Counted from the stretch's first letter, positions 49,064 through 59,934 are shown. The stretch: DNA of 64,000 nucleotides from Streptomyces clavifer (GCA_014651175.1 BMWJ01000001.1:124001-188000); one strand, 5' to 3'. Translations and numbers: made by a program. The notes: generated by a model not told the origin, from the sequence alone.

Positions 49064-50302
49064 TCAGGGGATCCGCGGCACCAGGCGTTCCGGACCGTGC
49101 GCGAGCTCGCCGCGCAGTGCCTTCTGCAGCTTCAGATCCTGCGGCGTGAGCCGCTGCGGGCCGCCCCGCGGGGGTACGCCGCCCACCCGTTCGGCAGGTG
49201 CCAGCGGCTGCTCGTACTGGGCGGGGGCCGTCTTCAGCGTGAACACCGGCGTACCGATCAGCACCGCGCAGAAGCAGATCGCCGCCCGGGTCCAGAGCTC
49301 GGCCCTGCGCTCGCCGCCCCGGCGGACCGCCCGGGCCGGGGGCCGGGCGGGCTCCTGGTCGACCGCGGACAGGGCCAGGGTGCCGAGCCGCTCGTGGAGC
49401 AGCGCGGACTGTTCACCGGGCGAGGTGGGACCGGCCAGCTCGGGGATCCGTTCGGCGAGCGCGGCCCGTGCGTTCATCAGCCGGTTCGCCGCGGCGGGGG
49501 TGCTCGCCTCGGTCTCCGCCGCCGTCTCCGGCAGGTCCAGCCCCACACCGTCGTAGAGCAGCAGGGTGCGACGGTACGAGGGCGGCAGCTCCAGCAACGC
49601 GTCGAGGAGGGCACGGCGTCCCGGATCGTCCGGGCGCGTGTCGGGCCGGCGGTGTGCGCGGCGCAGCCGGTGCCAGGGGGACATCGCGTACTCGTGGGCG
49701 GCCGCCCGCACCCAGCCGGCCGGGTCGCGGTCCCTGGCGACCTCGGGCCAGCGGTGCCAGGCGAGCTGGAAGGCGTGCTCGACGGCCTCCCGGGACAGCT
49801 GCCGGCGCCCGGTCAGCACATAGGTCTGACAGACGAGGGCGGGCGCGGTGTGTGTGTACAGAGCGTCGAACGCCTCCTCGGCCGTCGGGGCCCCCGGCCG
49901 AGGGGCGGCAGGGGCGGTCGCGCCCGGTGGCGGGGAGGTCGCTGCCGGTGCGGCGGGGGAGGACCCGGCCGGTGCGGAGGCGGTGGTCCCGGTGCCCGAG
50001 GTGGCGCCGGTGTCGGGCTCGTTCGGGGACATCGTGGCGCTCCCGGTGGCTTCGACGGAGGGGGGCGAGGCGTCCCGCACCGCGGCGCGGGACGCGTCGG
50101 CGCCGATCAGCCCGGCGTACGCCGTGCGCCGGCGTCCCCGTGGGCTGGTGCGCCCTGATTCCCAGGCGCGGACGGTGGCAGGCGTGACGCCCACGGCCGC
50201 CGCCACCTGCTCCTCACTCAGTGCTCTGGCCTCACGCAGCCTGCGGCGCTCCTCGGGGGAGGGCAGGGGGGCGGCGGCCGGACCGGTGGTGCTCCGTGTC
50301 AT
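49064..50302 (-). CDS. Membrane-tethered Xre/sigma-like regulator
   Basis: The 412-residue protein has an N-terminal helix-turn-helix ([20 protein letters not shown], about 29-48), then a Pro/Ala/Thr linker. Two segments resemble sigma-70 region 2 ([17 protein letters not shown]...AFQLAWHRW) and region 4 ([18 protein letters not shown]). Near the C-terminus is a single membrane helix ([17 protein letters not shown], about 345-361). ATG at 50302 has GAGGG 6 nt upstream. It diverges from the DUF6350 membrane protein. The layout suggests a membrane-held transcription regulator; targets unknown. Confidence 0.8.
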   Translation of the reverse strand: MTRSTTGPAAAPLPSPEERRRLREARALSEEQVAAAVGVTPATVRAWESGRTSPRGRRRTAYAGLIGADASRAAVRDASPPSVEATGSATMSPNEPDTGATSGTGTTASAPAGSSPAAPAATSPPPGATAPAAPRPGAPTAEEAFDALYTHTAPALVCQTYVLTGRRQLSREAVEHAFQLAWHRWPEVARDRDPAGWVRAAAHEYAMSPWHRLRRAHRRPDTRPDDPGRRALLDALLELPPSYRRTLLLYDGVGLDLPETAAETEASTPAAANRLMNARAALAERIPELAGPTSPGEQSALLHERLGTLALSAVDQEPARPPARAVRRGGERRAELWTRAAICFCAVLIGTPVFTLKTAPAQYEQPLAPAERVGGVPPRGGPQRLTPQDLKLQKALRGELAHGPERLVPRIP

Positions 50303-50418
50303 ACCCGGCCCTCGGCGGCACCGCAATGGGTGAAAAGGTACATAAACGTATATTGGGCGACACAGCGGCCGTTCGCCCGTTACACGAAATAAGCGCGTGT
50401 CGTTGGCAGCATGGCCGG
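50303..50418. promoter_or_regulatory. Divergent promoter region
   Basis: The 116 bp between the Xre/sigma-like gene and the DUF6350 gene have an AT-rich patch (50330-50352, GAAAAGGTACATAAACGTATA) that probably holds promoter elements for one or both. Confidence 0.4.
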
Positions 50419-52419
50419 GTGACCCAAGTGACCGAGCGCAGCCCGATGTTGCCGGCCGACCGGAGCAGGTCCGCCGTACTGGCCTCCGCGTTTGCACGCG
50501 GGGCGATCGCGGCGGGGCTCGGGCTGGGCTCGCTCGCCGTGCTGGTCGTGGTGCTGTGGATCATCTCCCCGTACCCCGACAGTGGCCCGGGCGGCGCCCT
50601 GCACGTCGCGGCCGGGCTCTGGCTCCTCGCGCACGGCGCCGAGCTCGTCAGGTCCGACACCCTCGGCGGACATCCGGCCCCCGTGGCGACCGTCCCGCTG
50701 CTGCTCGTCATCCTGCCGGTGTGGCTGGTGCACCGCGCCGCCCGGGATTCCGCGGAGAGCGACGAGGATCCGTCGGGGGAGCACTCGGCGATCGGTGCGT
50801 TCTGCGCGGTGAGCGCCGGATACCTGCTGGTGGCGATGGCTGCTGCCGCCTACGCGCAGGGCGGCTGGCTGCCGGCTGAGCGGACCTCGCTCGCCTTCCC
50901 GCTCGCCGTCGTGGTGACCGGTGCGGCGGCGGCCGGGGTCTGGGCGGCGCACGGGCACCCGCTGGGTCCACTGCTGGCCTGGGCGCCGCTCGCCGTGCAG
51001 GAGGCCGCTGCCCGAGCCCGCTTCAGGGACGCGGCGGAGACGGCCCTCCGGGCGGCGACGGCGGGGGTGGTGGTGCTGCTGGGTGGCGGGGCGCTGCTCG
51101 TCGCCGTGGCACTGGTGTGGCACGCGGGTCCGACGCAGGAGTCGTTCCTGGCGCTGTCGGGACACTGGGCGGGCCGGGTCGCCGTCCTGCTGCTGGCGCT
51201 GGCGCTCGTGCCGAACGCGGCCATGTGGGGGGCCGCCTACGGGCTCGGGCCCGGCTTCGCCCTCGGTACGGCCTCCACGGTCACCCCCCTGGCCTTCACC
51301 GGGCGGCCCGCCCTGCCGGACTTTCCGTTGCTCCACGCCGTCCCGGCGCAGGGCCCGGGGACGATGGCGAACTGGGCGGCCGTGGCAGTGCCCGTCGCCG
51401 CCGGCCTGGCCGTCGCCCGCTTCACCGCACAGGGGGCGGCGCCCGTCCGGGGGGAACGGCGGGGCGCCTGGAGGTTCGGTGTGACGGCGCTGGTGGCGAT
51501 GCTCGCGGCCATGGGCTGCGGTGCGGGTGCGGCGGTGCTCGCGGCGGCGTCGGGCGGCCCGCTGGGTACGGGGGCACTGGCGGAGTTCGGCCCGGTGTGG
51601 TGGCTGGTGGGCCCTGCCGCGCTCGCCTGGACGGCCCTGATCGGTGTCCCGGCGGCGCTGCTGCTCAGGGCGTGGAGACTGCGGGAGAACCCATGGCGCT
51701 GGCGGCGGGACCTGGCCGCGGACCTGGCCGAGGCGCCGGCCGGGAAGCGGGCCGTGGGGAAGACCGGGACGCCGACCGAGGAGAGGGCGGCGAGGAAGGA
51801 GCGGAAGAGAGCGGAGAAGAGGGCGGCGAAGGAGGAGCGGCGGAGGGCCCGGGCGGTGTCCGGCCGGCACGAGCCGGAGGAGGGGGCGGCGGAGCCGTAC
51901 GAGTTCCTGTCGGCCGACCCGTGGCACGAGGACGGTGCGAGGAAGGCCCGGTGGGCCTCGCTCCGGAAGGTTTCCGGCGGCCTGATGGCGGACGTCCCCG
52001 CAGACCGGGACACCGCCTCCTGGCCCGGTCCGGTTCCCGGCCCCGAGGCGGACCCCGGCCCGAAGGCCGATCCCGGCACCGGCCCCGGTCCTGATCACAG
52101 GGCGGACCCCGGTCCTGCCCCCGGACCCGTACCCACGAAGGACTCCGGCCCCGGCCCCCGGGAAGGCCCCGCACCCGCACCCGCCCCCGAGGCCGACCTC
52201 GATCCCGTTCTCGCCCCCGGCGCCGAAGCAGAACCCGGCCCCCGCCCCGGCCCCGGTCCCGCACCCGCACCCGATCCCGCCCCCGGCACCCTTCCGGACC
52301 TCGGCCCCGCACCGGAAACGGGCCCCGTTCCCGAACCGGGTCCCACTCCTGAGACCGGCCCCGTACCCACGAAGCACTCCGCTCCCGGCCCCGTCCCCCC
52401 GACCGGCTCCACCCCCTGA
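50419..52419 (+). CDS. DUF6350 polytopic membrane protein with Pro-rich tail
   Basis: The 666-residue protein has nine or ten hydrophobic helices in residues 25-420 (e.g. [18 protein letters not shown] and [10 protein letters not shown]-type segments). A charged Lys/Arg/Glu region (440-500) follows, then a 130-residue tail of Pro-Gly-Pro and Pro-Ala repeats. It matches the DUF6350 family of actinobacteria, usually next to purN as here. GTG at 50419 is a weak choice; GTG at 50428 is possible and neither has a good ribosome-binding site. Function unknown. Confidence 0.8.
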   Translation: MTQVTERSPMLPADRSRSAVLASAFARGAIAAGLGLGSLAVLVVVLWIISPYPDSGPGGALHVAAGLWLLAHGAELVRSDTLGGHPAPVATVPLLLVILPVWLVHRAARDSAESDEDPSGEHSAIGAFCAVSAGYLLVAMAAAAYAQGGWLPAERTSLAFPLAVVVTGAAAAGVWAAHGHPLGPLLAWAPLAVQEAAARARFRDAAETALRAATAGVVVLLGGGALLVAVALVWHAGPTQESFLALSGHWAGRVAVLLLALALVPNAAMWGAAYGLGPGFALGTASTVTPLAFTGRPALPDFPLLHAVPAQGPGTMANWAAVAVPVAAGLAVARFTAQGAAPVRGERRGAWRFGVTALVAMLAAMGCGAGAAVLAAASGGPLGTGALAEFGPVWWLVGPAALAWTALIGVPAALLLRAWRLRENPWRWRRDLAADLAEAPAGKRAVGKTGTPTEERAARKERKRAEKRAAKEERRRARAVSGRHEPEEGAAEPYEFLSADPWHEDGARKARWASLRKVSGGLMADVPADRDTASWPGPVPGPEADPGPKADPGTGPGPDHRADPGPAPGPVPTKDSGPGPREGPAPAPAPEADLDPVLAPGAEAEPGPRPGPGPAPAPDPAPGTLPDLGPAPETGPVPEPGPTPETGPVPTKHSAPGPVPPTGSTP

Positions 52420-52426
52420 ACGGGGC

Positions 52427-52469
52427 CCGGCCGGGTTCGGGATGCCCGAGGGCACCTGAACCCGGCCGG
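52427..52469. terminator. Bidirectional terminator hairpin
   Basis: CCGGCCGGGTTC and GAACCCGGCCGG form a perfect 12-bp stem with a 19-nt loop between converging genes. Confidence 0.75.
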
Positions 52470-52499
52470 AAGGCCGTCGGCCGACTGTCCCTCCCGGGA

Positions 52500-53447
52500 C
52501 TACTTCTTCACGCCGAAGAGGGGCTCGAGCGGATCGGGCAGCAGATCGTTGCAGGCCAGGGCGCCCGTCTTGGTGAGGGAGTCGTTCACGCACGTGTAGT
52601 AGTCGCGGTAGACCAGCTCGACCGTGTAGCTGGTGGCGACGATCGTCAGCGCGAGGAGCGCGGTCACCAGGCCGCTCACGGCCGCCGTCGTCTGCTGCCG
52701 ACGGCTGATCTGTCCGGAGCCGGAGGCCGGGCCGGGGGCGGCGCCCGTACCACCCGGAGCCGTCCCGGACACCGCTGCGGCCGCCGGGGTGCGGTCCTGG
52801 GCCCCGCCGGACGTCGCCGCGTCGGACACCCCGGCCTTCCGCGGCCCCGTGCGCAGGGCGCTGATCGACCAGTACACGGCGAGGGCGCCGAGGAGCAGGG
52901 CGATCTCCTGGAAGTCGAAGAGAGCGAAGAAGAACGCCCACATACCGCCCAGCACCGCGTAGCGGGCGCGCCGCTGAGCAGGGTCGGTGGGGTCCCAGCG
53001 CATTCCGCCGGAACCGCCTGCGGGTCCGCCCTTGCCACCCTGCCCGCCGGTACCGCCGGAGCGGCTGCCGAAGCCGCCGTTCTGCCGGCCCGGCTGGTGG
53101 TCGCTCCACTGACTGCCCCAGGCGGGGCGGTCGTCGGACGGGCCGTCACCGCCGTCCCCGTTGCCCTGGTCCCCCGCGCCGGGGGACGGGTGGCGGGGCT
53201 GCCACGGCTGGTCGGGCCGGTCCTCGGGCGGCGCGGCGAACGGATTGTCGTCCGTGGGCGCGGGGGCGGACCCGGAGGCGGAGGAGGACCCCGAGGCGGA
53301 GGAGGGCCCCGACGCGGGCGAGGAACCCGAGTCCGAGGAGGAACCCGACGAGGAGGAGTCCGGCGACGAGGGCCGGCGTTCCCGCATCAGCGCGGATGTC
53401 CGCTCGGGCAGTGGGTGGCCAAAGGCGGTGCGGCGGCGGTCCGGCAT
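52500..53447 (-). CDS. Membrane protein with disordered Ser/Gly-rich N-terminus
   Basis: The 315-residue protein has a long Ser/Pro/Gly/Asp-rich disordered N-terminal half (about 20-155). Membrane helices follow (AVLGGMWAFFFALFDFQEIALLLGALAVYWS, about 163-195, and GLVTALLALTIVATSYTVELVY, near 258-280), and a short tail with two cysteines (YTCVNDS and ALACNDL). Many actinobacteria carry a similar gene next to purN. ATG at 53447 has GGAAGACG upstream at long spacing; a start at 53387 is possible. Function unknown. Confidence 0.75.
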   Translation of the reverse strand: MPDRRRTAFGHPLPERTSALMRERRPSSPDSSSSGSSSDSGSSPASGPSSASGSSSASGSAPAPTDDNPFAAPPEDRPDQPWQPRHPSPGAGDQGNGDGGDGPSDDRPAWGSQWSDHQPGRQNGGFGSRSGGTGGQGGKGGPAGGSGGMRWDPTDPAQRRARYAVLGGMWAFFFALFDFQEIALLLGALAVYWSISALRTGPRKAGVSDAATSGGAQDRTPAAAAVSGTAPGGTGAAPGPASGSGQISRRQQTTAAVSGLVTALLALTIVATSYTVELVYRDYYTCVNDSLTKTGALACNDLLPDPLEPLFGVKK

Positions 53448-53685
53448 GTGGTGAACGTCTTCCCCATCTCGTCATGTCCGCCCTGAGGACGGTTGCCTGT
53501 CACCTGACGCTACCTCCCGGCCGCGCCCCCGTCCCGTGGGGGCCGCCGGGTGTGCCGGTATCGTTGCTGACGGTCGGCCCGTTCGTAGAGTTCCCCGTAT
53601 CGCGGGGCGAGTTTCTTTCGTACGACCATACAAACGCATCCTCGGTACGTCGCACCTGCCTTACCACGCGAGAAAGGGCCCCGCT

Positions 53686-54342
53686 GTGGCCTCCCCGCCC
53701 CCCTCCACCGCTCCGGCCCGTCTGGTCGTGCTGGTCTCCGGCTCCGGCACGAATCTGCAAGCGCTGCTCGACGCGATCGGTGACGACCCCGAGCACTACG
53801 GTGCCCAGGTCGTCGCGGTCGGTGCCGACCGCGACGGCACCGGCGGACTCGAGCGTGCCGAGCGTGCCGGGCTCCCCACCTTCGTGTGCAGGCTCGGCGC
53901 GTACGCGAGCCGTCCGGAGTGGGACGCCGCGCTGACCGCCGCCGTGGCGGAGCACCGCCCGGACCTCGTCGTGTCCGCGGGATTCATGAAGATCGTGGGC
54001 AAGGACTTCCTCGCCGGGTTCGGCGGCCGGATCGTCAACACCCACCCCGCCCTGCTGCCCAGCTTTCCCGGTGCCCACGGGGTGCGTGACGCCCTCGCCT
54101 ACGGCGTGAAGGTCACCGGGTGCACCGTCCACTTCGTCGACGACGGCGTCGACACCGGTCCGATCATCGCGCAGGGCGTGGTCGAGGTGACCGAAGAGGA
54201 CACGGCGGAGGGCGAAGCCGCTCTCCACGAACGCATCAAGGAAGTCGAGCGCAATCTGCTCGTCGAGGCCGTAGGGCGGCTCGCCCGCGACGGCTATCGC
54301 ATTGAGGGACGAAAGGTTCATCTCGGTCATGTCGGTGAATAA
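53686..54342 (+). CDS. purN: Phosphoribosylglycinamide formyltransferase
   Basis: The 218-residue enzyme formylates GAR with 10-formyl-tetrahydrofolate in purine synthesis. Motifs are [18 protein letters not shown] (N-terminal phosphate loop), [12 protein letters not shown] with the catalytic Asn/His, and [13 protein letters not shown] with the catalytic Asp. GTG at 53686 has AGAAAGGG 7 nt upstream. It overlaps purH by 14 nt, so translation is coupled. Confidence 0.97.
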   Translation: MASPPPSTAPARLVVLVSGSGTNLQALLDAIGDDPEHYGAQVVAVGADRDGTGGLERAERAGLPTFVCRLGAYASRPEWDAALTAAVAEHRPDLVVSAGFMKIVGKDFLAGFGGRIVNTHPALLPSFPGAHGVRDALAYGVKVTGCTVHFVDDGVDTGPIIAQGVVEVTEEDTAEGEAALHERIKEVERNLLVEAVGRLARDGYRIEGRKVHLGHVGE

Positions 54343-55882
54343 GCCCATCCGCCGCGCCCTGGTCAGTGTCTACGACAAGACAGGGCTCGAAGACCTCGCC
54401 CGCGGTCTGCACGAGGCCGGTGTCGAGCTGGTCTCCACCGGCTCCACCGCCGGGAGGATCGCAGCCGCCGGAGTGCCGGTCACCAAGGTCGAGGAGCTCA
54501 CCGGCTTCCCCGAGTGCCTCGACGGCCGTGTGAAGACGCTGCACCCCCGGGTGCACGCCGGCATCCTCGCCGACCTGCGCCTGGACGCCCACCGCGAGCA
54601 GCTCGCCGAGCTCGGCGTGGAGCCGTTCGACCTCGTGGTCGTCAACCTGTACCCGTTCAAGGAGACCGTCGCCTCCGGCGCCTCCGACGACGAGTGCGTG
54701 GAGCAGATCGACATCGGCGGCCCGTCGATGGTCCGCGCCGCCGCCAAGAACCACCCGTCCGTGGCCGTCGTGACGAGCCCCGAGCGCTACGCCGACGTCC
54801 TGGCCGCGGTCAAGGCCGGCGGCTTCGACCTGACCGCCCGCAAGCGGCTCGCCGCCGAGGCCTTCCAGCACACCGCCGCGTACGACGTGGCCGTCGCCTC
54901 CTGGTTCGCCGACGGCTACGCCCCCGCCGACGACTCGGGCTTTCCCGACTTCTCCGGTGCGACCTTCGTGCGCAAGAACGTCCTGCGCTACGGCGAGAAC
55001 CCGCACCAGCCCGCCGCGCTCTACACCTCCGGCACCGGCGGCCTCGCCGAGGCCGAGCAGCTGCACGGCAAGGAGATGTCCTACAACAACTACACGGACA
55101 CCGACGCCGCACGCCGTGCCGCGTACGACCACACCGAGCCGTGCGTCGCGATCATCAAGCACGCCAACCCGTGCGGCATCGCGATCGCGGGCGACGTCGC
55201 CGAGGCACACCGCAACGCCCACGCCTGCGACCCGCTGTCGGCGTTCGGTGGTGTCATCGCCGTGAACCGTCCGGTGACCGTCGAGATGGCCGAGCAGGTC
55301 GCGGAGATCTTCACCGAGGTCATCGTCGCCCCGGCGTACGAGGACGGCGCGGTCGAGGTCCTCGCCCGCAAGAAGAACATCCGGGTGCTCCGCTGCCCCG
55401 ACGCCCCGGCCTCCACGGTCGAGGTCAAGCCGGTCGACGGGGGCGCGCTCCTCCAGGTCACCGACCGGCTCCAGGCCGAGGGCGACGACCCGGCCAACTG
55501 GACCCTCGCCACCGGTGAGGCGCTCTCCGCGGACGAGCTCAGGGAGCTCGCCTTCGCGTGGAAGGCCTGTCGCGCGGTCAAGTCCAACGCGATCCTGCTG
55601 GCCAAGGACGGTGCCTCCGTGGGCGTCGGCATGGGCCAGGTCAACCGCGTCGACTCGGCCAAGCTCGCCGTCGAGCGGGCCGGCGAGGAGCGGGCGCGCG
55701 GTGCGTACGCCGCGTCGGACGCGTTCTTCCCCTTCCCCGACGGCCTGGAGATCCTCACCGCCGCCGGTATCAGGGCCGTGGCCCAGCCGGGCGGCTCGGT
55801 CCGCGACGAGCTCGTCATCGAGGCCGCGAAGAAGGCGGGCGTGACCATGTACTTCACCGGAACGCGTCACTTCTTCCACTGA
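54329..55882 (+). CDS. purH: Bifunctional AICAR formyltransferase / IMP cyclohydrolase
   Basis: The 517-residue enzyme does the last two steps to IMP. The N-terminal IMP cyclohydrolase domain ([38 protein letters not shown]) is followed by the AICAR transformylase domain ([38 protein letters not shown]). The formyl donor is shared with purN and supplied by folD downstream. Start ATG at 54329 lies inside purN. Confidence 0.97.
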   Translation: MSVNKPIRRALVSVYDKTGLEDLARGLHEAGVELVSTGSTAGRIAAAGVPVTKVEELTGFPECLDGRVKTLHPRVHAGILADLRLDAHREQLAELGVEPFDLVVVNLYPFKETVASGASDDECVEQIDIGGPSMVRAAAKNHPSVAVVTSPERYADVLAAVKAGGFDLTARKRLAAEAFQHTAAYDVAVASWFADGYAPADDSGFPDFSGATFVRKNVLRYGENPHQPAALYTSGTGGLAEAEQLHGKEMSYNNYTDTDAARRAAYDHTEPCVAIIKHANPCGIAIAGDVAEAHRNAHACDPLSAFGGVIAVNRPVTVEMAEQVAEIFTEVIVAPAYEDGAVEVLARKKNIRVLRCPDAPASTVEVKPVDGGALLQVTDRLQAEGDDPANWTLATGEALSADELRELAFAWKACRAVKSNAILLAKDGASVGVGMGQVNRVDSAKLAVERAGEERARGAYAASDAFFPFPDGLEILTAAGIRAVAQPGGSVRDELVIEAAKKAGVTMYFTGTRHFFH

Positions 55883-55932
55883 GGTCCCGCCGGGCACCCG
55901 GTGGGTGATCCACCGAGGACCCACCGTGCTCC

Positions 55933-55969
55933 GCCGCAGGCCGCATCCGCTCCGGGTGCGGCCTGCGGC
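55933..55969 (+). terminator. Terminator hairpin after purNH
   Basis: GCCGCAGGCCGCA and TGCGGCCTGCGGC form a perfect 13-bp stem with an 11-nt loop, 50 nt after the purH stop. Confidence 0.75.
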
Positions 55970-56012
55970 GCGTCCCGGCGTACGGAATCCGGTCGTCCCT
56001 CTGTTCTAATGA

Positions 56013-57578
56013 ATGGCCTTTGCCGGGCGGCCGCAGCCTGCGGGATCGGCGCGGCCGGCAGTGACCAGTGAGCGATCCGTTGCGGGGGCATCGTTGCTTG
56101 AGCTGAACAAGAGCGAGACACAGACGCCCGGAGACGTCCCAGGGGACGAGGACGGGGACAGGAAGCCGGAGAAGGCCGCCGGCCCGCTGCACCCGGCACC
56201 GCTGCGCCCGTACCTGATCGTCGCCGCCCTCCTCTGCGCGCTCTACTTCCTCTACGCCTACCTGCGGTACAGCCACTTCCAGTCGCCCTCCTGGGACCTG
56301 GGGATCTTCGAGCAGGAGGTCCGCGCGTACGCCGGGTTCAACGCCCCGGTCGTCGACATCAAGGGCCCCGGCTATCTGATACTCGGCGACCACTTCAGCC
56401 CGCTGGTCGCGCTCCTCGTCCCCCTCTACTGGATCTGGCCGTCGGCCGTCGCCCTGCTCTTCGCGCAGGCCGCCCTGTTCGCCGTCTCCGCCGTCATCGT
56501 CGGGCGCACCGCCCAGCAGCTCCTGGGCGGCCGTTCCGGTCTCTGCGTCACGGTCGCGTACGGACTCTCCTGGGGACTCCAGGAAGCGGTGAAGGCCGAC
56601 TTCCACGAGATAGCCCTCGCCGTCCCGCTGATCGCCCTCGTGTGCCGGGCCCTCCTCCTGGAGCGCCCGCGGGCCGTCGTCCTCTGGGCGCTGCCCCTGG
56701 TCCTGATCAAGGAGGACCTCGGTGTCACCGTCGCGGCCGTCGGCGCCCTCCTCGCCCTCCGGGGCCGGCGGGTCCAGGGCTTCCTGCTGGCGGCCTTCGG
56801 GGTGTTCGCGTTCGCGCTGACGGTCCTCGTCCTCATACCGGCGGCCAGCAGCGCGGGGTCGTACGACTACTGGAAGAAGATCGAGAGGAACGGCGAGCAG
56901 GAGGTCTCCCTGCTCGACTCCGTCCTGGGCGCGCTCGGCTCCTCCGTCAAGGTGGAGATGCTGGTCTTCCTGGTCGGCATCACCGCCTTCATGGCGCTGC
57001 GTTCCCCGCTGATCCTGCTCGTCGTGCCCACGCTCGGCTGGCGTCTGCTGTCCCAGGACTCCAACCACTGGGGCATGGTCTGGCACTACAGCGCGATCCT
57101 CATGCCGGTGGTCTTCCTGGCCATGGCCGACGGCGTCCGCCGCAGCCGCGCCTCGAAACGGCCCTGGCTCGTCTCCTACGCGAACGTCGCCGTCCCCGTC
57201 GCCACCGCGATCGCCGTTACCCTCACCCAGCACCTTCCGCTCCGCGAGCTGCTGCGCCCGGAGACGTACAGGGCCGACGCGCGCACCGAGGCGGCCCGAT
57301 CGGCGCTGGACGCCATCCCCGTGGGTGCGCGGGTGGAGACCGACATCACGCTGATGGCGCACCTGACCGGTGACCGCACGGTCTACTGGGTCGGCGGAGC
57401 CCCGGGCACGGCGCCCGACGTCGTCGCGATCAACCTGGACTTCGGCTGGTCGAGGCCGATCGACGACCCGGTGGAGTACGCCGAGCAGCTCCACCCCGAG
57501 GCGCGCTACCGGCTCACACACCGGGCGGGGTCCTTCGTCGTGATGGAGCGGACGACGCCGGCGCCCGGAAAGGGCTGA
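56013..57578 (+). CDS. DUF2079 membrane protein, possible GT-C-type transferase
   Basis: The 521-residue protein has a hydrophilic N-terminal tail (1-65), then about nine membrane helices (first PYLIVAALLCALYFLYAYL). The first loop carries SPSWDLGIFEQEVRAYA and GDHFSPL. This Asp/Glu pair and His are the hallmarks of DUF2079, a relative of GT-C glycosyltransferases. Late soluble segments include VYWVGGAPGTAPDVVAINLDF. The start is uncertain: ATG at 56013 follows TCTAAT, which may itself be a -10 box; TTG at 56094 has a GCGGGGG site. Substrate unknown. Confidence 0.8.
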   Translation: MAFAGRPQPAGSARPAVTSERSVAGASLLELNKSETQTPGDVPGDEDGDRKPEKAAGPLHPAPLRPYLIVAALLCALYFLYAYLRYSHFQSPSWDLGIFEQEVRAYAGFNAPVVDIKGPGYLILGDHFSPLVALLVPLYWIWPSAVALLFAQAALFAVSAVIVGRTAQQLLGGRSGLCVTVAYGLSWGLQEAVKADFHEIALAVPLIALVCRALLLERPRAVVLWALPLVLIKEDLGVTVAAVGALLALRGRRVQGFLLAAFGVFAFALTVLVLIPAASSAGSYDYWKKIERNGEQEVSLLDSVLGALGSSVKVEMLVFLVGITAFMALRSPLILLVVPTLGWRLLSQDSNHWGMVWHYSAILMPVVFLAMADGVRRSRASKRPWLVSYANVAVPVATAIAVTLTQHLPLRELLRPETYRADARTEAARSALDAIPVGARVETDITLMAHLTGDRTVYWVGGAPGTAPDVVAINLDFGWSRPIDDPVEYAEQLHPEARYRLTHRAGSFVVMERTTPAPGKG

Positions 57579-57609
57579 GGGCCGCACACCCGCGGGTGCA
57601 CGGCCCTCA
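57576..57609. terminator. Bidirectional terminator hairpin overlapping the DUF2079 stop
   Basis: TGAGGGCCG and CGGCCCTCA form a 9-bp stem that includes the TGA stop, with an inner CACCCGCGGGTG dyad. It lies between converging genes. Confidence 0.7.
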
Positions 57610-57632
57610 CGCGACGGGCGCGTACGCGCCGG

Positions 57633-58232
57633 TCAGTACTGCGCCTGCTGCTGCCGGTTGAACCAGGCACCGCCGTCGGACTTCGCCACGAAGACGGTGA
57701 CGAGGACGGCCAGCACGGTGTAGACGAGGCCCACCAGGATGAGGATGAACGGGTAGATGCCCAGCAGGGCCGTGACGATGCCGAACACGATCGTGGTGAT
57801 GCGGACGCCGTTGCCGCCCTTGGAGAGCTTGAGGCCCAGCACCAGGGCGAAGACGCCCCAGGCCAGGATGACCAGGACGGTGGCCCACGCCGCGCCGGTG
57901 GACCAGTTGGCCACCTCCTGGAACTGGATGTCGTCCCTCAGCGTCGGATCGTCCTTGGCCTTCCCGATGGCGAAGGCGACGAAGGCCGCGAAGACGGCTC
58001 CGAGGACCTGGAAGCCGGCGATGACGAAGAGCATGACGCGCGCGGCCTTCACTCCGCCGGGCATCTCGGTGGGGGCGCCCGGGTAGCCGTATCCGCCCTG
58101 GACGGGCGGTGCCTGCGGGTAGCCGTAGCCCTGCTGCGGGACGCCCTGCGGGGTCTGCTGCGGATAGCCGTAGCCCGGCTGCTGCCCGCCCTGCTGCTGG
58201 CCGTAGGGGTTGTTGGGGTCGCCGAAGCTCGT
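57633..58232 (-). CDS. Small Pro/Gln/Tyr-rich membrane protein, apparently starting at ACG
   Basis: The 199-residue protein has a Gly/Tyr/Pro/Gln-rich cytoplasmic tail with GYGYPQ repeats (about 1-55) and three or four helices ([62 protein letters not shown]). The frame has no ATG, GTG or TTG upstream of Met57 (58064), yet the tail is clearly coding. GGAGG (58242-58246) lies 9 nt before an ACG (58230-58232) followed by [13 protein letters not shown] take ACG as the start; a start at 58064 would lose the whole tail. Function unknown. It diverges from folD. Confidence 0.75.
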   Translation of the reverse strand, partial: TSFGDPNNPYGQQQGGQQPGYGYPQQTPQGVPQQGYGYPQAPPVQGGYGYPGAPTEMPGGVKAARVMLFVIAGFQVLGAVFAAFVAFAIGKAKDDPTLRDDIQFQEVANWSTGAAWATVLVILAWGVFALVLGLKLSKGGNGVRITTIVFGIVTALLGIYPFILILVGLVYTVLAVLVTVFVAKSDGGAWFNRQQQAQY

Positions 58233-58468
58233 GGCGGTCTTCCTCCGTTGCGGATGTGCGGGGACGACGCGGCCCGGGCGGAGGAATGCTGCGCAATCTG
58301 AACGGCTGGTCCCCCCGACACTGTCCGCGGTACTGCGCGCCTCATCGTCGCCGTGACGTCGGCTTTCTGTCCAGCCGATTCACCGATGTGTTGTGCAAGT
58401 GCAACCAAGCGTCCGCGTGGGACCCCGCAATTGGTATGCGGGCGGGGTCATCCGCGAGGATAGGAGTC

Positions 58469-59347
58469 ATGACTGCCCAGATTCTCGATGGCAAGGCCAC
58501 CGCAGCTGCGATCAAGTCCGATCTGACCGTCCGCGTGGCGGCTCTCAAGGCGCGGGGAGTCACACCCGGCCTGGGGACCCTGCTCGTCGGCGACGATCCG
58601 GGCAGCCGGTGGTACGTGAACGGCAAGCACCGCGACTGCGCCGAGGTCGGGATGGGCTCCATCCAGCGTGAACTCCCCGAGACCGCCACCCAGGAGGAGA
58701 TCGAGGACGTCGTACGGGAGCTCAACGCCGACCCCGAGTGCACCGGTTACATCGTGCAGCTCCCCCTCCCCAAGGGGATCGACACCAACCGCGTCCTGGA
58801 ACTGATGGACCCGGCCAAGGACGCCGACGGCCTGCACCCGATGAGCCTGGGCAAGCTCGTACTGAACGAGTCGGGCCCGCTGCCCTGCACCCCGCAGGGA
58901 GTCGTCACCCTGCTCCGCCGCCACGGCGTGGAGATCAACGGCGCGCACGTGGTCGTCGTCGGCCGCGGAGTCACCATCGGCCGGCCCCTTCCGCTGCTGC
59001 TGACCCGCAAGTCCGAGAACGCCACCGTCACCCAGTGCCACACCGGTACCCGTGACCTCTCGGCGCACCTGCGCCAGGCCGACATCATCGTGGCCGCAGC
59101 CGGAGTCGCCCACCTGATCAAGCCCGAGGACGTGAAGCCGGGCGCGGCCGTGCTCGACGTCGGCGTCAGCCGGGACGAGAACGGGAAGATCGTCGGCGAT
59201 GTGCACCCCGGTGTGGCCGAGGTGGCCGCCTGGGTCGCGCCCAACCCCGGGGGCGTCGGCCCCATGACCCGTGCCCAGCTCCTGGTCAACGTGGTCGAGG
59301 CGGCCGAGCTCGCCGTCGCCGCGGCCTCTGCCCCAGCTGCCGGCTGA
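58469..59347 (+). CDS. folD: Methylene-tetrahydrofolate dehydrogenase / methenyl-THF cyclohydrolase
   Basis: The 292-residue enzyme interconverts 5,10-methylene- and 10-formyl-tetrahydrofolate and feeds purN and purH nearby. Family marks are the catalytic Lys53 in [36 protein letters not shown], the NADP-binding [18 protein letters not shown] and the C-terminal [18 protein letters not shown] at 58469 has AGGAG just 2 nt away and GAGG further up. DUF3017 follows after 20 bp in the same operon. Confidence 0.97.
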   Translation: MTAQILDGKATAAAIKSDLTVRVAALKARGVTPGLGTLLVGDDPGSRWYVNGKHRDCAEVGMGSIQRELPETATQEEIEDVVRELNADPECTGYIVQLPLPKGIDTNRVLELMDPAKDADGLHPMSLGKLVLNESGPLPCTPQGVVTLLRRHGVEINGAHVVVVGRGVTIGRPLPLLLTRKSENATVTQCHTGTRDLSAHLRQADIIVAAAGVAHLIKPEDVKPGAAVLDVGVSRDENGKIVGDVHPGVAEVAAWVAPNPGGVGPMTRAQLLVNVVEAAELAVAAASAPAAG

Positions 59348-59367
59348 CCGGGACCGGAAGGAACACC

Positions 59368-59934
59368 ATGGGTGCTGGTACGAGTCCGGCGGACGGTTCG
59401 CACGCCCCCGGTGGAGCCGAGGATGCCGGGCCCGCCGCCGGCGGGCCCGAGGAGACGGCCGTCACCGGCGCGGCCCGTGCGGCCGACGGTACGGCCGACG
59501 AGCCGGCCGAGTCGGGTGAGGGCGGCGGCTCGACGAGGGCGCCGTCGCGCCGTTTCTCGCTGACCCACGACACCGCCCGCCCGGAGGGCGGCGGCCGGGC
59601 GGCGCCGGGGGACGCGCCCGCCCCCGCACGGCAGTGGCCGCTGCTCACGGTGCTCTGCACCGCGGGGGCCGGGCTGCTGCTCGTGGGGACCGACCCGTTC
59701 GCCGAGGCCTTCCGGATCGGGGCGATGCTGATCGGCGTGGCCCTCCTCGTCGGAGCGGTGCTCCGCTGGGTGGTCCCCTCCGTCGGCATGCTGGCCGTGC
59801 GGTCCCGGTTCACCGATCTCGTCACGTACGGCCTTATGGGCTCGCTGATCGTGCTGCTGGCGCTGATGGCGCAGCCCAAGCCGTGGCTCTACGTCCCGAT
59901 CCTGCAGGACATCGTCCACTTCACGATCCGCTAG
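59368..59934 (+). CDS. DUF3017 membrane protein, folD operon
   Basis: The 188-residue protein has a disordered Ala/Gly/Glu-rich first half and three membrane helices (PLLTVLCTAGAGLLLVGT; IGAMLIGVALLVGAVLRW; LVTYGLMGSLIVLLALMAQ). It matches DUF3017, which follows folD in many actinobacteria. GGAAGGA precedes the ATG at proper spacing. Function unknown. Confidence 0.87.
   Translation: MGAGTSPADGSHAPGGAEDAGPAAGGPEETAVTGAARAADGTADEPAESGEGGGSTRAPSRRFSLTHDTARPEGGGRAAPGDAPAPARQWPLLTVLCTAGAGLLLVGTDPFAEAFRIGAMLIGVALLVGAVLRWVVPSVGMLAVRSRFTDLVTYGLMGSLIVLLALMAQPKPWLYVPILQDIVHFTIR

Noticed and set aside
51990-52416. Pro-Gly repeat region of the DUF6350 gene as a separate collagen-like gene
   Set aside because: It stays in frame with the membrane protein and has no start of its own.
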